Positions 63,333-64,000 of a stretch of DNA of 64,000 bases are shown in pieces. The notes under the pieces are model-generated. The model had not been told where the DNA came from. It did no database searches and saw only the letters and a program-made list of their open reading frames with translations. Made by a program: the position numbers and the translations under genes. Each line of letters begins with the position of its first letter. Within the stretch, counting starts at the first letter, position 1. Origin of the DNA: Panopea generosa (lineage: Eukaryota > Mollusca > Bivalvia > Adapedonta > Hiatellidae); contig CM055901.1 of the NCBI GenBank assembly GCA_029582155.1, positions 49,667,206-49,731,205 of the forward strand, in the 5' to 3' direction.

Positions 63333-64000
63333 TTAAATTACAAGTGATGCTTATTTATTTTTTGTATTTCCGGTTTATGCAATGGTGGGTCAAGAACTGT
63401 AACCCGTACAACTTAAATGGTTGGTTCCCACGGTTGGTGAAAAATGGTATAGGACGACAACCAAAAATTTAACTAGAGGAGTTAGCTCCCTTGACAAATA
63501 AAGTGCACGTTTGGCTAAACCAAATAACTTACTCTTTCCATACTTCAAAAACTAGTCCCGATAAGTATATGAAGAAATGTTACGGTAATACGCATTATTA
63601 CGTTACATACACGATGTGTTTTATGATTTACCAATATATATGTATAATTCATGTCTGCCATCCGAACATGATACCAGCTGAGGGACGCCAGCCGACATAT
63701 ATTGTTGTCCAGGATCTTAGTACAATTATACGTATATAAAGGCTGATACACTTGTTATTTTGCCCGCTACGATAGGTGTACTATTTAATCAGTTATTGTA
63801 GATGCACGGTCTTGGAAGTATTGCTACTTACACACTAATACTTCGTGGACAAGTAGTTTTTGTTACAGATCGTGACACCGTAACAGTTGTGTTGACATAT
63901 TTGTATTATGTGACGTAATTAACACTGACAAAAAATGATGTCTTCAGTCAGTCAGTCTATGTTTAACCTCGCAGCTTTGCTCTAGGCATTTTGTCGTCTA

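Larger units (their letters stand above)
60955..64000. mobile_element. Large TIR/hairpin element, copy 3, interrupted
   Basis: Begins AGGGGATTTATGA with hairpin 'accggcgcaatgcgccggt', runs to the TTAA element inserted at 61024, resumes at 63333 with TTAAATTACAAGTGATGCTTA, and continues beyond the window. The sequence from 63337 follows copies 1 and 2 closely. Confidence 0.7.

Noticed and set aside
1..64000. CRISPR array or prokaryotic defence locus
   Set aside because: The direct repeats are minisatellites without unique spacers of constant length, and the window contains spliced eukaryotic genes and SINEs.
1..64000. Integrated viral sequence
   Set aside because: The only reverse transcriptase sequences belong to non-LTR LINEs (endonuclease plus RT, A-rich tail). 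No capsid, envelope, integrase or polymerase of viral type was recognised.

Overview
The window looks like AT-rich, intron-dense, repeat-laden eukaryotic DNA. Spliced genes with GT-AG introns, tRNA-derived SINEs, an L1/Tx1-type LINE, many MITEs and at least nine minisatellites rule out a prokaryote. The repeats that start with an 'aacaagagg...gggcctgaattgctc' motif and the tRNA-SINEs suggest a mollusc, most likely a bivalve. That taxonomic call is an inference from recognised repeat style, not from a database search.

Layout. (1) Positions 1-6.4 kb hold the last two exons of a plus-strand gene (838-962 and 6180-6318). They splice in frame into the C-terminus of a sperm-tail/ciliary PG-rich-repeat-like protein, across a 5.2 kb intron with a 37-bp minisatellite. 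(2) 6.4-19.1 kb is intergenic: SINEs, a minus-strand LINE 3' fragment, a dead plus-strand L1/Tx1-like LINE (about 11.7-16.0 kb) carrying a nested TTAA-type MITE and a nested SINE, and two large minisatellites. (3) 19.2-52.1 kb is one minus-strand gene that I could assemble completely: 17 coding exons, every junction phase-compatible, 5001 nt of CDS and 1666 codons plus stop. It encodes a PARP14-like ADP-ribosyltransferase: two N-terminal RRMs, KH-like repeats, a degenerate macrodomain, a disordered linker with three 41-residue repeats, further KH-like sequence and a C-terminal PARP catalytic domain. Its catalytic triad reads H1531-Y1562-E1646 (H-Y-E), where vertebrate PARP14/15 have H-Y-L. Upstream lie a likely non-coding first exon and two ISRE/IRF-like motifs. 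(4) 52.4-64 kb is a tandem run of three related large mobile elements. They have AGGGGATTTATCA inverted ends and a GC-rich subterminal hairpin. The third is interrupted by a 2.3 kb TTAA-flanked composite element with 472-bp terminal direct repeats.

The two genes show no functional link. The main biological interest is the PARP14-like gene, probably an RNA-binding, stress- or virus-responsive ADP-ribosyltransferase. Also notable are the transposable elements for which the window itself contains empty and filled sites. No virus gene or toxin gene was recognised.
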